The notes below the pieces were generated by a model. The model worked only from the letters and a program-made list of their open reading frames with translations, searched no databases and was not told the DNA's origin. 64,000 bases of DNA, taken from contig NZ_JAESWB010000181.1 of the NCBI RefSeq assembly GCF_016765675.1, positions 186,001-250,000 on the forward strand, given 5' to 3'. A program made the translations under genes and the position numbers. Position 1 is the stretch's first letter; each line of letters starts with the position of its first letter. Shown here piece after piece: positions 1-10,150 of the stretch. This DNA comes from Neobacillus paridis. GTDB lineage: Bacteria; Bacillota; Bacilli; Bacillales; Cytobacillaceae.

Positions 1-745
1 AGAAGATTGACATTCTTTCTTCTTCTGATAATTCCGCTTCATATAGGCCATACCATACATCTGTATAAACAAAGTCGGCATCTTTCAGTGCTTCATCGGC
101 ATCTTCAGTGATTAAGAAGCTGCCGCCTGATACTTTGCAGTTTTCTTCCATAATCTTAATATGGTTTTCTCTTAATTGGAAACCTTTTGGTCCAAATTGG
201 GCAAAACGCATTCCCATTTTCGTTGTAATAAAGCCAAGGGAAGCACAAACTTGTGTAGCATCGCCAACAAAGACAACCTTGCAGTCTTCTAACTTTTTGC
301 CTTCCGGAAGATGCTCAATCATGGTGATAATGTCGCCCATTTCTTGGGTTGGGTGGTTATAGTCGGACATCCCGTTGATGACCGGAATCGTAGCATGTGT
401 TGCTAAATCGACGACAGATTTATGTCTTTCAACACGGGCCATTAGGATATCTACTAATCTGGAAAGCACTCGGCTTGTATCTTCAATCGTTTCATGGCCG
501 CCAAGTTGGATTTGACCTGGTGCTAAATATTGAGCATGGCCGCCAAGCTGTTCCATTGCTGTTTCAAACGATACACGTGTTCTAGTTGATGATTGTTGGA
601 AAATCATCCCTAATGTTTTATTTTTCAGAAGCTGTGGATAATAGCCGGCTTTAATACATTTTTTAAGTGCAAGTGATAGATTAGCAATGTTCATTAATTC
701 TTCCTTGGTAAAATCGTTCGTATCGATAAAGTCTTTTGCTGTCAT
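1..745 (-). CDS. ptcA: Putrescine carbamoyltransferase, 3' end cut by window edge
   Basis: Last enzyme of agmatine breakdown: phosphorolysis of N-carbamoylputrescine to putrescine and carbamoyl phosphate. The 248 residues visible carry the carbamoyl-phosphate loop QSSTRTR (51-57) and HPTQE (131-135) of the aspartate/ornithine carbamoyltransferase fold. Start is the ATG at 745, with AGGAGG 5 bases upstream. The C-terminal third, including the HCLP-type motif, lies outside the window. It follows carbamate kinase, agmatine deiminase and an antiporter in one direction, which favours putrescine rather than ornithine as substrate; by sequence alone ornithine carbamoyltransferase remains possible. 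Confidence 0.85.
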   Translation of the reverse strand, partial: MTAKDFIDTNDFTKEELMNIANLSLALKKCIKAGYYPQLLKNKTLGMIFQQSSTRTRVSFETAMEQLGGHAQYLAPGQIQLGGHETIEDTSRVLSRLVDILMARVERHKSVVDLATHATIPVINGMSDYNHPTQEMGDIITMIEHLPEGKKLEDCKVVFVGDATQVCASLGFITTKMGMRFAQFGPKGFQLRENHIKIMEENCKVSGGSFLITEDADEALKDADFVYTDVWYGLYEAELSEEERMSIF

Positions 746-818
746 GGTTTATTCCTCCTAAGTTTCAAAAACTATTTTTCTATTAGTAACGTATTTATAA
801 GGATTTATGATTACAAAA

Positions 819-1766
819 TCAGCCTACATTAGCTGTGATTAATGTTCCGGTGGAGCCTTTCATTGCCAGCGAGGCTTTTTCCAAAGAAGCAATCACGGCT
901 TTTTTATTTTTGCCGCTTTGGGCAAATTGGATCGCTGCCTGCACTTTTGGCAACATACTTCCCGGAGCAAATTGTCCTTCTTCACAATATTTGATTGCTT
1001 CTTCAATTGTAAGCTGTGCCAGCTCTGTTTGATCTGGTTTGCCCCAGTTGATCGCCACTCTGTCAACCGCCGTTAAGATAAAGAGATAATCAGCGTCGAC
1101 AAGCTCAGCTAATTTTGCCGAAGCAAAATCTTTATCAATAACAGCTGATACTCCTTGGTAATCGCCGTTTTCGTCCTTAATGACCGGTATACCACCTCCT
1201 CCACAGGCAATGACGATAAATTCCTGGTCAAGCAGGTTGACAATCGAATCACGTTCGACAATATCAATTGGTTTTGGCGATGGTACCATCTTGCGCCAGC
1301 CTCTGCCGGCATCTTCGGCATATACCTCGCCAGGATGGCTTTCCATTAAAGCCTTGGCAGTCTCCTCATCATAATAACTGCCGATTGGCTTGGTTGGATT
1401 GGCAAAAGCCGGGTCGTCTTGATCAACGACTACCTGTGTCACAATCGTTTCAACATGCCATGGCATCCCTTGTTTTCTCAGTTCTTTCTTAATCCCATTT
1501 TGCAAATGGAAGCCGATATATCCTTGACTCATGGCCGTACATTCTGGAAGATCCATTGGAGCCACTTTGCCGTCCAGCTGTGAAGATTTCTCAAAAGCTA
1601 GTTGGATCATGCCCACCTGCGGGCCGTTGCCATGGCTCACAATGATTTCATGCCCATCTTTTATCAGATTGACCAGTGCATGGGCAGCATCATCGATGGC
1701 CCGTTTTTGCTCCGAAGGTGAATTTCCTAGTGCATTTCCACCGAGTGCAATAACAATTCTTGACAT
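819..1766 (-). CDS. arcC: Carbamate kinase
   Basis: Converts carbamoyl phosphate and ADP to carbamate and ATP, the energy-yielding step of the agmatine (or arginine) deiminase pathway. The 315 residues match the family length. The amino-acid kinase glycine-rich N-terminus (LGGNALG, about 8-14), HGNGPQVG near 46-53 and a second ACGGGGIPV loop near 190 are visible. Start ATG at 1766 has AGAGGT upstream. The gene lies 73 bp before ptcA and 87 bp after aguA, without a clear terminator on either side, consistent with one operon; aguC would be the equivalent name in agmatine clusters. Confidence 0.93.
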   Translation of the reverse strand: MSRIVIALGGNALGNSPSEQKRAIDDAAHALVNLIKDGHEIIVSHGNGPQVGMIQLAFEKSSQLDGKVAPMDLPECTAMSQGYIGFHLQNGIKKELRKQGMPWHVETIVTQVVVDQDDPAFANPTKPIGSYYDEETAKALMESHPGEVYAEDAGRGWRKMVPSPKPIDIVERDSIVNLLDQEFIVIACGGGGIPVIKDENGDYQGVSAVIDKDFASAKLAELVDADYLFILTAVDRVAINWGKPDQTELAQLTIEEAIKYCEEGQFAPGSMLPKVQAAIQFAQSGKNKKAVIASLEKASLAMKGSTGTLITANVG

Positions 1767-1853
1767 TCAGTTTTTACCTCTCTCTACTTCAATATAGCTT
1801 TTGGGAGTTCACATCCCATTTCATTTTCGAAATGGGACGTGAGACATCATTTA

Positions 1854-2993
1854 TTATGCCAAAACCAATTCTTTCTCTTTCTTCACTCCTGCTGGGATTC
1901 CTGAAGGCTGCTGCTGGGTAATGCAGTGGATGTTGCCGCCGCCAAGCAGGATTTCACGCGCATAAACACCTACTACTTTATGTTCAGGATAGATTTCTCG
2001 AAACAATTCCAAGGCTTTCTCATCATTTGGATCGCCGAATAATGGAACGATAACGCCGCCGTTGGCCGTGTAATAGTTAGCATAAGAGGCTGCTAAGCGG
2101 TCGCCTTCAACACGCGGCAGGGTCCCGTCTACACTGTCTACCCCTTCGCTTTCTTCCTTAGTAATTAACACAGGAGATGGAACATACAATTTATGAACGA
2201 TTAACTTGCGGCCTTTGGCGTCCGTTGTATTGGTTAAAATGTCATAACATTCTTTAGAAATTTCATATTGCGGGTCGTCTTTATCATCGGTCCACGCTAA
2301 TACGACTTCTCCAGGGCGCACAAAATTACAGATATTATCAACATGGCCATTGGTCTCATCGAGATAAATCCCACGTTTCAGCCAAATTACTTTTTCCAGA
2401 TTTAAATACTCTTTTAACGTATCTTCGATTTCTTGCTTCGTTAAATGAGGGTTACGTCCCGGGCTAAGCAGGCATTCTTCCGTGGTAATTAATGTGCCTT
2501 CGCCGTCAACATGGATCGAGCCACCCTCAAGGACAAAGTTATTTAAGCGATAACGGTCTATCCCTTCAATATCACAAACCTTTTCGGCTATGCGGTCATC
2601 CTCGTCCCAAGGAAAGTAAAGTCCATCAACAAATCCGCCCCAAGAGTTAAAGGCCCAGTCAACACCGCGGACATCGCCGGTTTCATCATTGACGACAAAG
2701 GTTGGTCCTACATCACGCATCCAAGAGTCGTTGGATGCCATTTCGACAACCCGGATATTTTCAGGAAGCATATGGCGGGCATTGACATATTGTTCCTTGC
2801 TGACGCACATGGTTACTGGCTCAAATTGGGCAATCGCCTTCGCCACTTCAACGAAAGCATGTTGTGCCGGTTTTGCGCCATAGCGCCAGTTATCAGGTCT
2901 CTCCGGCCAAATCATCCAACAGCCGTCATGATGCTCAAATTCACCAGGCATGCGATATCCATCTTTTTTTGGTGTGCTAAGCAATGTTCTCAT
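1854..2993 (-). CDS. aguA: Agmatine deiminase
   Basis: Hydrolyses agmatine to N-carbamoylputrescine and ammonia in the cytosol. The 379-residue protein has the peptidylarginine-deiminase-type fold: WPERPDNWR near the N-terminus, [12 protein letters not shown] near 90, [12 protein letters not shown] near 160, and the nucleophile cysteine in GGGNIHC near residue 357. The ATG at 2993 is preferred to the upstream TTG at 3002 because AAGGAG ends 9 bases before it and the protein then begins as in relatives ([13 protein letters not shown]). The start overlaps the last 17 bases of the antiporter gene, suggesting translational coupling. Confidence 0.95.
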   Translation of the reverse strand: MRTLLSTPKKDGYRMPGEFEHHDGCWMIWPERPDNWRYGAKPAQHAFVEVAKAIAQFEPVTMCVSKEQYVNARHMLPENIRVVEMASNDSWMRDVGPTFVVNDETGDVRGVDWAFNSWGGFVDGLYFPWDEDDRIAEKVCDIEGIDRYRLNNFVLEGGSIHVDGEGTLITTEECLLSPGRNPHLTKQEIEDTLKEYLNLEKVIWLKRGIYLDETNGHVDNICNFVRPGEVVLAWTDDKDDPQYEISKECYDILTNTTDAKGRKLIVHKLYVPSPVLITKEESEGVDSVDGTLPRVEGDRLAASYANYYTANGGVIVPLFGDPNDEKALELFREIYPEHKVVGVYAREILLGGGNIHCITQQQPSGIPAGVKKEKELVLA

Positions 2994-4380
2994 CGTGTCC
3001 AACTCCTTGTTTATTTTTTTGTTTTATACTGTGATTTACAATTAATTCCCCGACAATGATGGAAATGATGGTGCCAATCATCAGAGGAAGTTTGAACATA
3101 ATCTCGTCTTTACTTGCATTCAATGGTACGACGGTGAAAACAACCGAAACTATCAATAATACAAGCGGTACATAAGTAATGATCTTTAACATCGGGCCAT
3201 TTGCTTTGACTTTGAAAGGACGTTCCCGATCAGGATCGATTTTCCGCAGTTTTAAGAATGAAGGGAACATCAAAATATAAGATGCCAGCAGTGTAACCAG
3301 GTTAAGGGCAAAGAAGCTCCAGAAAATATCCTCCAGTCCTAACTGGGTCATCAGAGGTGCAATTAAGACCAGCACCGATGCCACGATACCATTGACAATC
3401 GGAGCGCCAATAGGCATCTCAGTCTTTTCGTTTTTCCATTTAAAAATCTTCGGAAAACAGTTGTTTTCACTGGCATATAGGGCAACATAGTTGACCCCGT
3501 AAGCCCAGGAAATTAAGTTCGCCGCTAAGGTAAACAGGAACATCAAGCCGACAATTGTTACAAACCAGCCGCCTTTTGCACCAAGTAAAATCGTGAAGCT
3601 GTCGATTAAGCCGCTATCGGTTGTCAGTTTGTCAAATGGAATGGCAACCCCAACTCCGAATGCTGCCAAAATATAGAATACTGCAATCATTAAGCCGCCC
3701 AAGACCAGTGCTTTCGGTATATCCTTCTGCGGATCATTCATTTCACTTGACATTGCTGCGACTACTTCAAATCCGAGGAAGTTAAAGATAATAACCGAAA
3801 TAAATGAAAGGCTGTTTATATCAAGTGAAGGCAACAGTGTTTTTGCGTTAAACGTATTAGCTACACCTTGTGTTACGGCGAAATAAATGCCGATTCCGCC
3901 CAGACTGATCATGATGAATACTTTGAATAATGCCGCTAAGTTCAAGATCCATTTGCTGTCACTGACGCGGAATAAACTGATAACGGTTACACCCCAAATA
4001 AATACCAATGAAATCATAATGGAACTGACTGTTCCGAATTCATAACCGCTAATTTGCGTAATGATGGTTGGAAATAATACGGCCAGTGATCCCATCCAGA
4101 GCGGATAGTTGATCCAATAATACCAGGCAACCCGGCCGCCATTCCTCGGGCCATATGCTCGTTTCACCCAATCAAAGATACCGCCTTCGTCATTGTAGGC
4201 CGTACCAAGCTCTGCCGAAACTAAACCATATGGTAAAAAGAAACCGAGTAACAGCAACGCCCACCAGAAAAATTGTGACGGCCCAATGGATGCGGCCGGT
4301 GCAACAGATTCAGCTACTAGAACAATTGTTACTGCAATCAGGACCGAGTCAAATAAACGAAGCTTTTTTTTATTTTCCAT
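2977..4380 (-). CDS. aguD: Agmatine:putrescine antiporter (APC superfamily)
   Basis: A 467-residue membrane protein with about 12 hydrophobic segments and APC-family features, such as the N-terminal segment [17 protein letters not shown] and [25 protein letters not shown] near 200-230. As first gene of the operon with agmatine deiminase, carbamate kinase and putrescine carbamoyltransferase, it most likely exchanges external agmatine for internal putrescine. The substrate is inferred from context; related carriers move glutamate/GABA or other amines. Start ATG at 4380 has AAGGAG 8 bases upstream. Control elements lie in the 390-bp gap before it. Confidence 0.82.
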   Translation of the reverse strand: MENKKKLRLFDSVLIAVTIVLVAESVAPAASIGPSQFFWWALLLLGFFLPYGLVSAELGTAYNDEGGIFDWVKRAYGPRNGGRVAWYYWINYPLWMGSLAVLFPTIITQISGYEFGTVSSIMISLVFIWGVTVISLFRVSDSKWILNLAALFKVFIMISLGGIGIYFAVTQGVANTFNAKTLLPSLDINSLSFISVIIFNFLGFEVVAAMSSEMNDPQKDIPKALVLGGLMIAVFYILAAFGVGVAIPFDKLTTDSGLIDSFTILLGAKGGWFVTIVGLMFLFTLAANLISWAYGVNYVALYASENNCFPKIFKWKNEKTEMPIGAPIVNGIVASVLVLIAPLMTQLGLEDIFWSFFALNLVTLLASYILMFPSFLKLRKIDPDRERPFKVKANGPMLKIITYVPLVLLIVSVVFTVVPLNASKDEIMFKLPLMIGTIISIIVGELIVNHSIKQKNKQGVGHDENIA

Positions 4381-4481
4381 CGTTTTTACTCCTTATGCAT
4401 TGGCTGACAAAATATCAAGCTATTAAATATCCGTTCCATTTAATCTTCTCCTTTCGTCAACCAAGCTAAATTTATTCCTTC

Positions 4482-4539
4482 AACATTCCTGCAGTAATGT
4501 TTACACCCTTATCTTAGTGCGGAATCAAGCACTTGGAAA
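4482..4539 (-). promoter_or_regulatory. Predicted agu operon promoter with start-site palindrome
   Basis: On the minus strand a weak -35 (TTTCCA, 4539-4534) and a -10 (TAAGAT, 4516-4511) are 17 bases apart. Just downstream, 4482-4502 is a palindrome of form ACATTNCTGCAGNAATGT that would cover the first transcribed bases. The same arrangement with the same spacing occurs at 55411-55467 before the amidohydrolase gene. A poor -35 combined with distal operators suggests regulation by the adjacent RpiR protein. The promoter call is inference; the conservation between loci is directly visible. Confidence 0.6.
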
Positions 4540-4636
4540 TAGATTTTGGGGCTTTAGAATCAAGGGCTCAATCCTTTAAAAAAGTTTCAATTGACGAAAC
4601 AAATTCCCGTAAATCAGCGGGTTTTACCCCCATGTC

Positions 4637-4672
4637 AAAAACATGTTTCAAACCATGAAACATGTTTCATCG
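4637..4672 (-). promoter_or_regulatory. Double RpiR-type operator upstream of the agu operon
   Basis: Two copies of the self-complementary core AAACATGTTT lie 20 bases apart and form a larger inverted repeat. The block is about 100 bases upstream of the predicted -35 element. An almost identical block in the same orientation relative to its target gene is at 55341-55374. The rpiR-like gene is next to each copy. Binding by the RpiR proteins is inferred. Confidence 0.6.
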
Positions 4673-4715
4673 ATCCAGGATGCAGCTAGTCATCTCGACA
4701 ATCTTAAGGCAATAA

Positions 4716-4755
4716 AAAAAGGCCTCAAACTATGAAGTCATAATTTGAGACCTTT
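4716..4755 (-). terminator. Rho-independent terminator of the RpiR gene
   Basis: A stem of about 18-20 bp (GGTCTCAAATTATGA on the minus strand, with G-U pairs) flanked by A and T runs, directly after the stop codon of the RpiR gene. Confidence 0.75.
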
Positions 4756-4772
4756 TTAAAAATACTTTTTTT

Positions 4773-5609
4773 CTATATTAACAGGGCTTCACCCAATTCC
4801 TCATTTAAACTGATATTGGAGATATGCTTGCTGGTTTCCTTATTCTCGGCAATTTCCTCCATATATTTATAGGCAAGTAATTCAATAATCGCAATCATTG
4901 AAATACGGGAAGTCATGTCAATGCCGCCAACCTGGATACAATCAGCAAACACATATAAATTAATATGGCTCATATTTTGGACAGGGTTATTATTTGCCGA
5001 TGTAATCGAGACAACGGTGGCTTTTGATTTTATATTTAATAGTTCAATTTCCCTGATCAATTCCTTATCTTCTCCGCCGTATGTCAAGAAAAACACGAGG
5101 TCTGTGTTACGGATGCCGTTTAGAAGCATTTGCCGGAAGTAGTGATCCTCAGGGAAAATAACTTCAAACCCAAAGCCGGAAAAAACATACTCAAAATAAT
5201 GGGCTACACTTTTGTTTAACCCCCGAGCCATCACGATCAATCTAGGCTTCTCCTTCAAAAGCTGAATAATTTTATCGACTTTGTCATTATCCAGTACACG
5301 GACAGATTCATAGATATTTTTTAAGTATTCTATTCGATAATCTTCCTGTGGCACCACAAAAGGGTTATGACTTTCCTTCATGTCCGTATCGGTATATTTA
5401 AGGATGGCAATAAATTCGCTGTATCCGGAAAAGCCGATTTTTCTGAGGAAACGTATGATCGTTGCCGGAGATACATAGCATTTGGCAGCCAACTCACGAA
5501 TGGTGCTCCCCCGTACCTCTTCCATATTCCGAATGATATATTTATACAAATCCTTCTCACTTAAATTTAATGAATGAATATGTTTCGCTGTAATTTCAAA
5601 AAAATCCAT
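4773..5609 (-). CDS. MurR/RpiR family transcriptional regulator (agmatine operon)
   Basis: The 278-residue protein has an N-terminal RpiR helix-turn-helix (STIRELAAKCYVSPATIIRFLRKIGF, about 35-60) and a C-terminal SIS domain (about 110-245; PRLIVMARGLNKSVAHYF, YGGEDKELI, SITSANNNPVQ). RpiR proteins usually sense phosphorylated sugars through SIS; the ligand here is unknown. The ATG at 5609 is chosen over the upstream start at 5624 because GGAGGT lies 7 bases before it and the paralogue begins identically (MDFFEIT). By eye about three quarters of residues match the paralogue at 54386-55165. Position and shared operators suggest control of the agu operon. Confidence 0.88.
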   Translation of the reverse strand: MDFFEITAKHIHSLNLSEKDLYKYIIRNMEEVRGSTIRELAAKCYVSPATIIRFLRKIGFSGYSEFIAILKYTDTDMKESHNPFVVPQEDYRIEYLKNIYESVRVLDNDKVDKIIQLLKEKPRLIVMARGLNKSVAHYFEYVFSGFGFEVIFPEDHYFRQMLLNGIRNTDLVFFLTYGGEDKELIREIELLNIKSKATVVSITSANNNPVQNMSHINLYVFADCIQVGGIDMTSRISMIAIIELLAYKYMEEIAENKETSKHISNISLNEELGEALLI

Positions 5610-5826
5610 ATTGCAGACCTCCAATATTCTGCGATTACAGTTTAAATATGTAAGCGATTGTATTTTTATTATACCACTTAGTAATACTTATTACATATTA
5701 CTCTATTAAAATTTTATGACAAAATTAGCAACATTCCAAATTCCAATAACCCCTTACTAAATTTATCAGTAAAACACAATCCGGCCTGTTTCATTTTCAC
5801 CACCGTGCCGACACCAACCGCCAGGA

Positions 5827-6540
5827 TTATCTTGCTAATTTATATGGCTGATTCCGGTTTCGCTGCAATTTTCGCAAATGAAAATATCCTATTGTTGTGG
5901 TCACCAATGCCCCCAAAGCATCAACAATAATATCTTCCATTGTGTCAGCAAGCGCCTCATGACCAAAAAGAATCGTTCCATCGGCGGTAATAAATTTTTG
6001 CATATTTGTCCCTAACAGGCTGTCAGCGACAAATTCGTAAATCTCCCAGACCGCCCCGCTGGCGAGAGCAAAGCAAAAGGAAAATAAGGCAACAAAAAAA
6101 GGACTTAACTCAATGTTAAGCTTATCCGTTTCATTAAAGAAATTTACCAGGACAAATCCCAATGCCCCTAACATAACAGCACTGAAGCAATGGAGAATCA
6201 AGTCCCAATAGGGAATTCTAAAATAAAAATTACGGACTTCCCCAAGATAAATCGCACAAAATAAAAAAATAAAGTAGATAATTTCCATTATGTCTGGTAT
6301 ATCAATATGAAACCGCCGCTCCACCCTTGAAGGAAGAAAGATCACGATACAGCCGAAAATACATTGTAAAATCATCAATACATAATCACTCTTCACTCTT
6401 TCAAACTTATGTTGGGCAGGGCCTGATGGGGTGATGAAAAACATAAAAATGGCGTAAATCACTGACATGATCAGTAAACTCAGTACAATACGAAATACCC
6501 AGGTTTTCCTTTTCGGATATTTTTTACTTTCCTCGATCAA
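5827..6540 (-). CDS. DUF2238-type integral membrane protein
   Basis: A 237-residue protein with about six hydrophobic segments and the conserved region EVRNFYFRIPYWDLILHCFSA (about 100-120) and SGAVWEIYEFVADSLLGTNMQ (about 165-185) typical of DUF2238/YjdF-like proteins. Function is unknown. Translation probably starts at the TTG at 6540, because GGAGGAG lies just upstream and no better ATG follows. It stands alone between the RpiR gene and ahpC, on the opposite strand from ahpC. Confidence 0.75.
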   Translation of the reverse strand: MIEESKKYPKRKTWVFRIVLSLLIMSVIYAIFMFFITPSGPAQHKFERVKSDYVLMILQCIFGCIVIFLPSRVERRFHIDIPDIMEIIYFIFLFCAIYLGEVRNFYFRIPYWDLILHCFSAVMLGALGFVLVNFFNETDKLNIELSPFFVALFSFCFALASGAVWEIYEFVADSLLGTNMQKFITADGTILFGHEALADTMEDIIVDALGALVTTTIGYFHLRKLQRNRNQPYKLAR

Positions 6541-6853
6541 TTCTTCTCCTCCTCTTTATCCTAAACAGTTTCCTGTTATGACCATTCTCATTTCTTAACT
6601 TCAAGCAGGGTAGCAGGCTCTTCATTCCTATTATATCGATTACAACTATAAGCGGGGAAAGATTTGTGTAGTCCGCCGATTATTAAAATTAGTGTGATTT
6701 TTAACATAATTAGGTTGATTATCTCTTTTAACCTGTTCTATTCTCAGTTATGCACTTGTACAGAAAAACTTTGTCCATAAAGGTGTATTCTTTTACAAAG
6801 TGGATAAACTATGTAACAATTAGTATCTAATTAAAATTATTATTACTTTTCGG

Positions 6854-6909
6854 TTGACAAATTAAATCGTAAGTTTATAATAATTAATATAAATTAAAAA
6901 TAATTATAG
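6854..6909 (+). promoter_or_regulatory. ahpCF promoter with PerR-box-like repeats
   Basis: TTGACA (6854-6859) and TATAAT (6876-6881) are separated by 16 bases, a near-perfect vegetative promoter. Two imperfect matches to the PerR box TTATAATNATTATAA overlap the -10 and the start region (6875-6889 with two mismatches; 6895-6909 with three). PerR control of ahpCF is known in B. subtilis; here it is inferred from the sites. Confidence 0.7.
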
Positions 6910-6981
6910 ATAACTTAATCCAATCATTATTGGACAAGCTATCTATGATTTAAAAATATCAAATCTAGGAGGAATTTCATT

Positions 6982-7545
6982 ATGTCCCTTATTGGAAAAG
7001 AAGTACAACCATTCACAGCACAAGCCTACAAAAACGGTGAGTTCATCGAAGTAACAGAAGCTGATTTCAAAGGTCATTGGAGTGTCGTTTGCTTCTACCC
7101 GGCAGACTTTACTTTCGTTTGCCCAACTGAACTGGAAGACCTTCAAGAGCAATATCCAAAACTTCAAGAACTTGGCGTGGAAGTATTCTCTGTTTCAACA
7201 GATACTCATTTCACACATAAAGCATGGCATGATACATCAGATGCTATCGGCAAAATTACTTATGCGATGATTGGTGACCCTGCACATGTCCTTTCCAACC
7301 ACTTTGAGGTATTAAGAGACGGGGAAGGCGTTGCTGACCGCGGTACATTTATCATCGACCCAGACGGTGTCATCCAAGCTGTTGAAATTAATGCAGACGG
7401 TATTGGCCGTGATGCCAGCCAATTGATTGACAAAATTAAAGCAGCACAATATGTACGCAACAACCCAGGTGAAGTTTGCCCGGCAAAATGGAAAGAAGGA
7501 GCGAAAACCCTTAAGCCAAGCCTTGATCTTGTAGGTAAAATTTAA
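6982..7545 (+). CDS. ahpC: Alkyl hydroperoxide reductase subunit C (2-Cys peroxiredoxin)
   Basis: Reduces hydrogen peroxide and organic hydroperoxides, recycled by AhpF. The 187-residue length is typical. The peroxidatic cysteine is C47 in FTFVCPTE and the resolving cysteine C166 in GEVCPAKW. Start ATG has AGGAGG 9 bases upstream. The gene precedes ahpF by 12 bases with a promoter carrying PerR-like boxes, so expression is probably induced by peroxide. Confidence 0.97.
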   Translation: MSLIGKEVQPFTAQAYKNGEFIEVTEADFKGHWSVVCFYPADFTFVCPTELEDLQEQYPKLQELGVEVFSVSTDTHFTHKAWHDTSDAIGKITYAMIGDPAHVLSNHFEVLRDGEGVADRGTFIIDPDGVIQAVEINADGIGRDASQLIDKIKAAQYVRNNPGEVCPAKWKEGAKTLKPSLDLVGKI

Positions 7546-7557
7546 GGAGTGCATTCC

Positions 7558-9087
7558 ATGATATTAGATGCAGAAATTAAAGCACAGCTTGAACAGTATC
7601 TTCAATTAATGGAAAACGATATCGTGCTGAAGGTCAGTGCTGGCTCTGACGAATTATCAAAAGACATGTTAACTCTTGTTGATGAGCTGGCAACGATGTC
7701 GCCAAAAATTAAAATAGAGCATGCAACATTAGAGAGAACACCAAGTTTTAGCGTAAACCGTATTGGCGAGGATACCGGGGTCATTTTTTCCGGTATTCCG
7801 CTTGGACATGAGTTCACTTCCTTAGTGCTGGCTTTGCTGCAGGTAAGCGGCAGAGCTCCAAAGGTTGATCAGAAGCTAATCGATCAGGTAAAAAGCTTGC
7901 AAGGCGAATATCAGTTTGAAACATTCGTCAGCCTAACTTGCCATAACTGTCCTGATGTGGTTCAGGCGCTCAACATCATGAGCGTCCTCAATCCTGGTGT
8001 AACGCACACAATGATCGACGGTGCAGCCTTTAAAGAAGAGGCAGAAGCGAGAGGCATCATGGCGGTACCAACTGTTTTCCTTAATGGAGAAGAGTTTGGC
8101 AGCGGCCGGATGTCACTGGAGGAAATTCTCGCTAAGTTGGGTAGCACAGTTGATGCCTCCGAGCTTTCTAACAAGGAACCTTTTGATGTCTTGGTGGTCG
8201 GCGGTGGTCCAGCTGGTGCCAGTGCCGCGATTTATGCAGCACGTAAAGGCATCCGTACAGGTGTTGTCGCGGAACGCTTTGGCGGCCAAATTTTGGATAC
8301 ACTCGGAATTGAGAATTTTATTGGAACAAAATATACAGAGGGTCCGAAACTGGCTGCAAGCCTTGAGGAGCACGTGAAAGAATACAATGTTGATATTATC
8401 AATTCGCAGCGTGCCAAACGCATAGAAAAGAAAGACCTGATTGAAGTTGAATTGGAAAGCGGTGCTGTCTTAAAAAGCAAAACCGTCATCCTATCAACAG
8501 GTGCCCGCTGGCGTAATGTGAACGTGCCCGGCGAAGCCGAGTTTAAAAACAAAGGCGTTGCCTACTGCCCACACTGCGACGGTCCGTTATTTGAAGGCAA
8601 AGATGTTGCAGTTATTGGCGGCGGTAACTCCGGAATTGAAGCGGCGATTGATCTCGCCGGTATCGCCAAGCACGTCACAGTGATTGAATTTGCTCCAGAG
8701 CTGAAGGCAGATTCTGTCCTGCAGGATCGTCTGTTCAGCCTGCCAAACGTAACGGTCGTCAAGAACGCACAAACTAAGGAAATTACCGGAACTGATAAAG
8801 TGAACGGGATTACCTATGTTGACCGAGCTACTGGCGAAGAACATCATATTGAATTGCAGGGTGTATTCGTTCAAATCGGCCTCGTACCAAATACCGAGTG
8901 GCTCGAAGGAACGGTTGAACGTAACCGCATTGGTGAAATTATTGTTGATAAGCGCGGTGCTACAAGCCTCCCTGGCGTATTTGCTGCAGGGGATTGTACC
9001 GACAGTGCCTATAATCAAATTATTATTTCAATGGGATCAGGCGCAACGGCCGCTTTAGGTGCCTTTGACTATCTCATTCGTAATTAA
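7558..9087 (+). CDS. ahpF: Alkyl hydroperoxide reductase subunit F
   Basis: NAD(P)H-dependent flavoprotein that reduces AhpC. The 509 residues comprise an N-terminal thioredoxin-like double domain with the C128-x-x-C131 pair (TCHNCPD), an FAD-binding motif GGGPAGA near 216, the active disulfide C337-P-H-C340, and an NADPH-binding [10 protein letters not shown] near 358. The ATG at 7558 is preferred over the GTG at 7549 because AAGGAG (7544-7549) lies 8 bases before it and gives the length seen in B. subtilis. Confidence 0.97.
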   Translation: MILDAEIKAQLEQYLQLMENDIVLKVSAGSDELSKDMLTLVDELATMSPKIKIEHATLERTPSFSVNRIGEDTGVIFSGIPLGHEFTSLVLALLQVSGRAPKVDQKLIDQVKSLQGEYQFETFVSLTCHNCPDVVQALNIMSVLNPGVTHTMIDGAAFKEEAEARGIMAVPTVFLNGEEFGSGRMSLEEILAKLGSTVDASELSNKEPFDVLVVGGGPAGASAAIYAARKGIRTGVVAERFGGQILDTLGIENFIGTKYTEGPKLAASLEEHVKEYNVDIINSQRAKRIEKKDLIEVELESGAVLKSKTVILSTGARWRNVNVPGEAEFKNKGVAYCPHCDGPLFEGKDVAVIGGGNSGIEAAIDLAGIAKHVTVIEFAPELKADSVLQDRLFSLPNVTVVKNAQTKEITGTDKVNGITYVDRATGEEHHIELQGVFVQIGLVPNTEWLEGTVERNRIGEIIVDKRGATSLPGVFAAGDCTDSAYNQIIISMGSGATAALGAFDYLIRN

Positions 9088-9100
9088 TCTATTAATTTAA

Positions 9101-9345
9101 GAAAAGCGCAAGCACCTTCGGAACAAGCACAGCTTGTTCCTGTGAAACTTATTCTCTCAGTAGCTTTCCTTAGTGGCCAGCTCCGACAAACAAATGTTAT
9201 TTTACCCTAAAGGTTCGCTTTTTGACTTTTTGGGTAAAAGGTTATTTGACCTCGAGCTGCTTAAGGCTATCGCTTTGCGCAAGATACTCAAGGAAGACTA
9301 ATCGGGGATGAAAACTAGCTAGGCGCTAAAGCTGGATCCTAGAAC
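9101..9345. repeat. Dispersed intergenic repeat, copy 1
   Basis: Begins AAAGCGCAAGCACCTTCGG and continues with GAACAAGCACAGCT; ends near GGCGCTAAAGC. The first 55 bases recur, inverted, at 39837-39900. Internally TTTTACCC and GGGTAAAA (about 9200-9240) can form a hairpin. No reading frame is evident. It resembles the GCGCAAGCGCC-type repeats scattered in Bacillaceae intergenic regions. Confidence 0.6.
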
Positions 9346-9371
9346 AAAGGGGAAAAATAATAGGGGTAATT

Positions 9372-9402
9372 GGAGAGCAGGTACGGTCTGCTCTCCTTTT
9401 TG
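9372..9402 (+). terminator. Rho-independent terminator downstream of ahpF
   Basis: Perfect 9-bp stem GGAGAGCAG/CTGCTCTCC with a 7-base loop followed by TTTTTGG; 285 bases after ahpF with the dispersed repeat in between. Confidence 0.8.
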
Positions 9403-9405
9403 GTA

Positions 9406-9500
9406 TATCTGCAATTTTTTAAATATATCTGCAGATTTTGCGAAGTTATCTGCGATTTATATGAAGTTATCTGCGATTTTAAAATAAAACTGCAATTTTA
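9406..9500. repeat. Degenerate 21-bp tandem repeat
   Basis: Four to five copies of a unit beginning TATCTGCGATTTT start at 9406, 9426, 9447 and 9468, with a partial one near 9488. Units differ by several bases. An apparent open frame over this region is explained by the repeat and is not called a gene. Confidence 0.65.
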
Positions 9501-9634
9501 TATCCTGAAGGAATCTATCAGCGTTGGAATACCTATGGGAGAGAAGACAATATATTGTCCAATCTGTTTGACGGATTAAGTATTTCTGCAGAAGAACTGT
9601 TTTCTTATTAAAAACAGGAGCCAAAAAGGAAATA

Positions 9635-9664
9635 AGCTGATCTTATCAATTTGATCAGCTTTTT
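9635..9664. terminator. Terminator-like hairpin between converging units
   Basis: AGCTGATC/GATCAGCT stem with a 10-base loop, then TTTTTCG on the plus strand. It lies just past the 3' end of the minus-strand MarR gene. Confidence 0.6.
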
Positions 9665-9707
9665 CGTTAAGGATTTTAACAGATGTTTTAAACCAAAACC
9701 GAGAAAC

Positions 9708-10127
9708 TCATAATGCCCCGTTCAGTTTCTCATAAATTTTTAACAATTGCTCTAGCTCTTGCTTCGTCAACTTTTGAAAAAGATTTTCCCTAAGGGCAAC
9801 GCCTTCCTTATTGGCTTTATGTACCATGGCTATGCCTTTATCGGAAATGTCCAAATAGATTATGCGCCGATCGGACTCGTCCAGGACTCGTACGGCTAAA
9901 TTTCTCTTCACAAGTTTTTCCGACAGGTGGGTTAAGGTAGGTGGGGTTAATCCTAAAGACTTGGCAATATCAGAAGGCCGGCTTTTTCCATTTTCCAGCA
10001 GATGGGTGAGAACAAGAATATGGGAGATTCCGAGGTCTTCATTGAACTGTTTATTCCATTGAATGATTAGATTATCGGTCACCTTATCCATAAAATGAAT
10101 AAGCTCAAAAATTGTTTGTTCCTTCAT
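9708..10127 (-). CDS. MarR family transcriptional regulator
   Basis: A 139-residue winged-helix protein with the MarR pattern: ILVLTHLLENGKSRPSDIAKSLGLTPPTLTHLSEKLVKRNLAVRV (about 37-82) and the wing DESDRRIIYLDISDKG. It lies 67 bases downstream of a short-chain dehydrogenase gene in the same direction, with a perfect 11-bp inverted repeat between them. It probably regulates itself or the dehydrogenase; the ligand is unknown. Confidence 0.85.
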   Translation of the reverse strand: MKEQTIFELIHFMDKVTDNLIIQWNKQFNEDLGISHILVLTHLLENGKSRPSDIAKSLGLTPPTLTHLSEKLVKRNLAVRVLDESDRRIIYLDISDKGIAMVHKANKEGVALRENLFQKLTKQELEQLLKIYEKLNGAL

Positions 10128-10150
10128 CTAACTATTTCCCTACTTTCTAT

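Noticed and set aside
1-745. Reading the first operon as an arginine deiminase (arcABC) cluster
   Set aside because: The deiminase gene encodes an agmatine deiminase (GGGNIHC type), not ArcA, and the carrier is not an ArcD type, so the carbamoyltransferase is more likely specific for putrescine.
5649-5662. cre-like CcpA site (TGTAAGCGATTGTA) before the first RpiR gene
   Set aside because: Two mismatches to the consensus and no partner evidence; too weak to list.
9370-9579. Open frame of 69 codons after ahpF
   Set aside because: It begins inside a terminator and is composed of a 21-bp tandem repeat.
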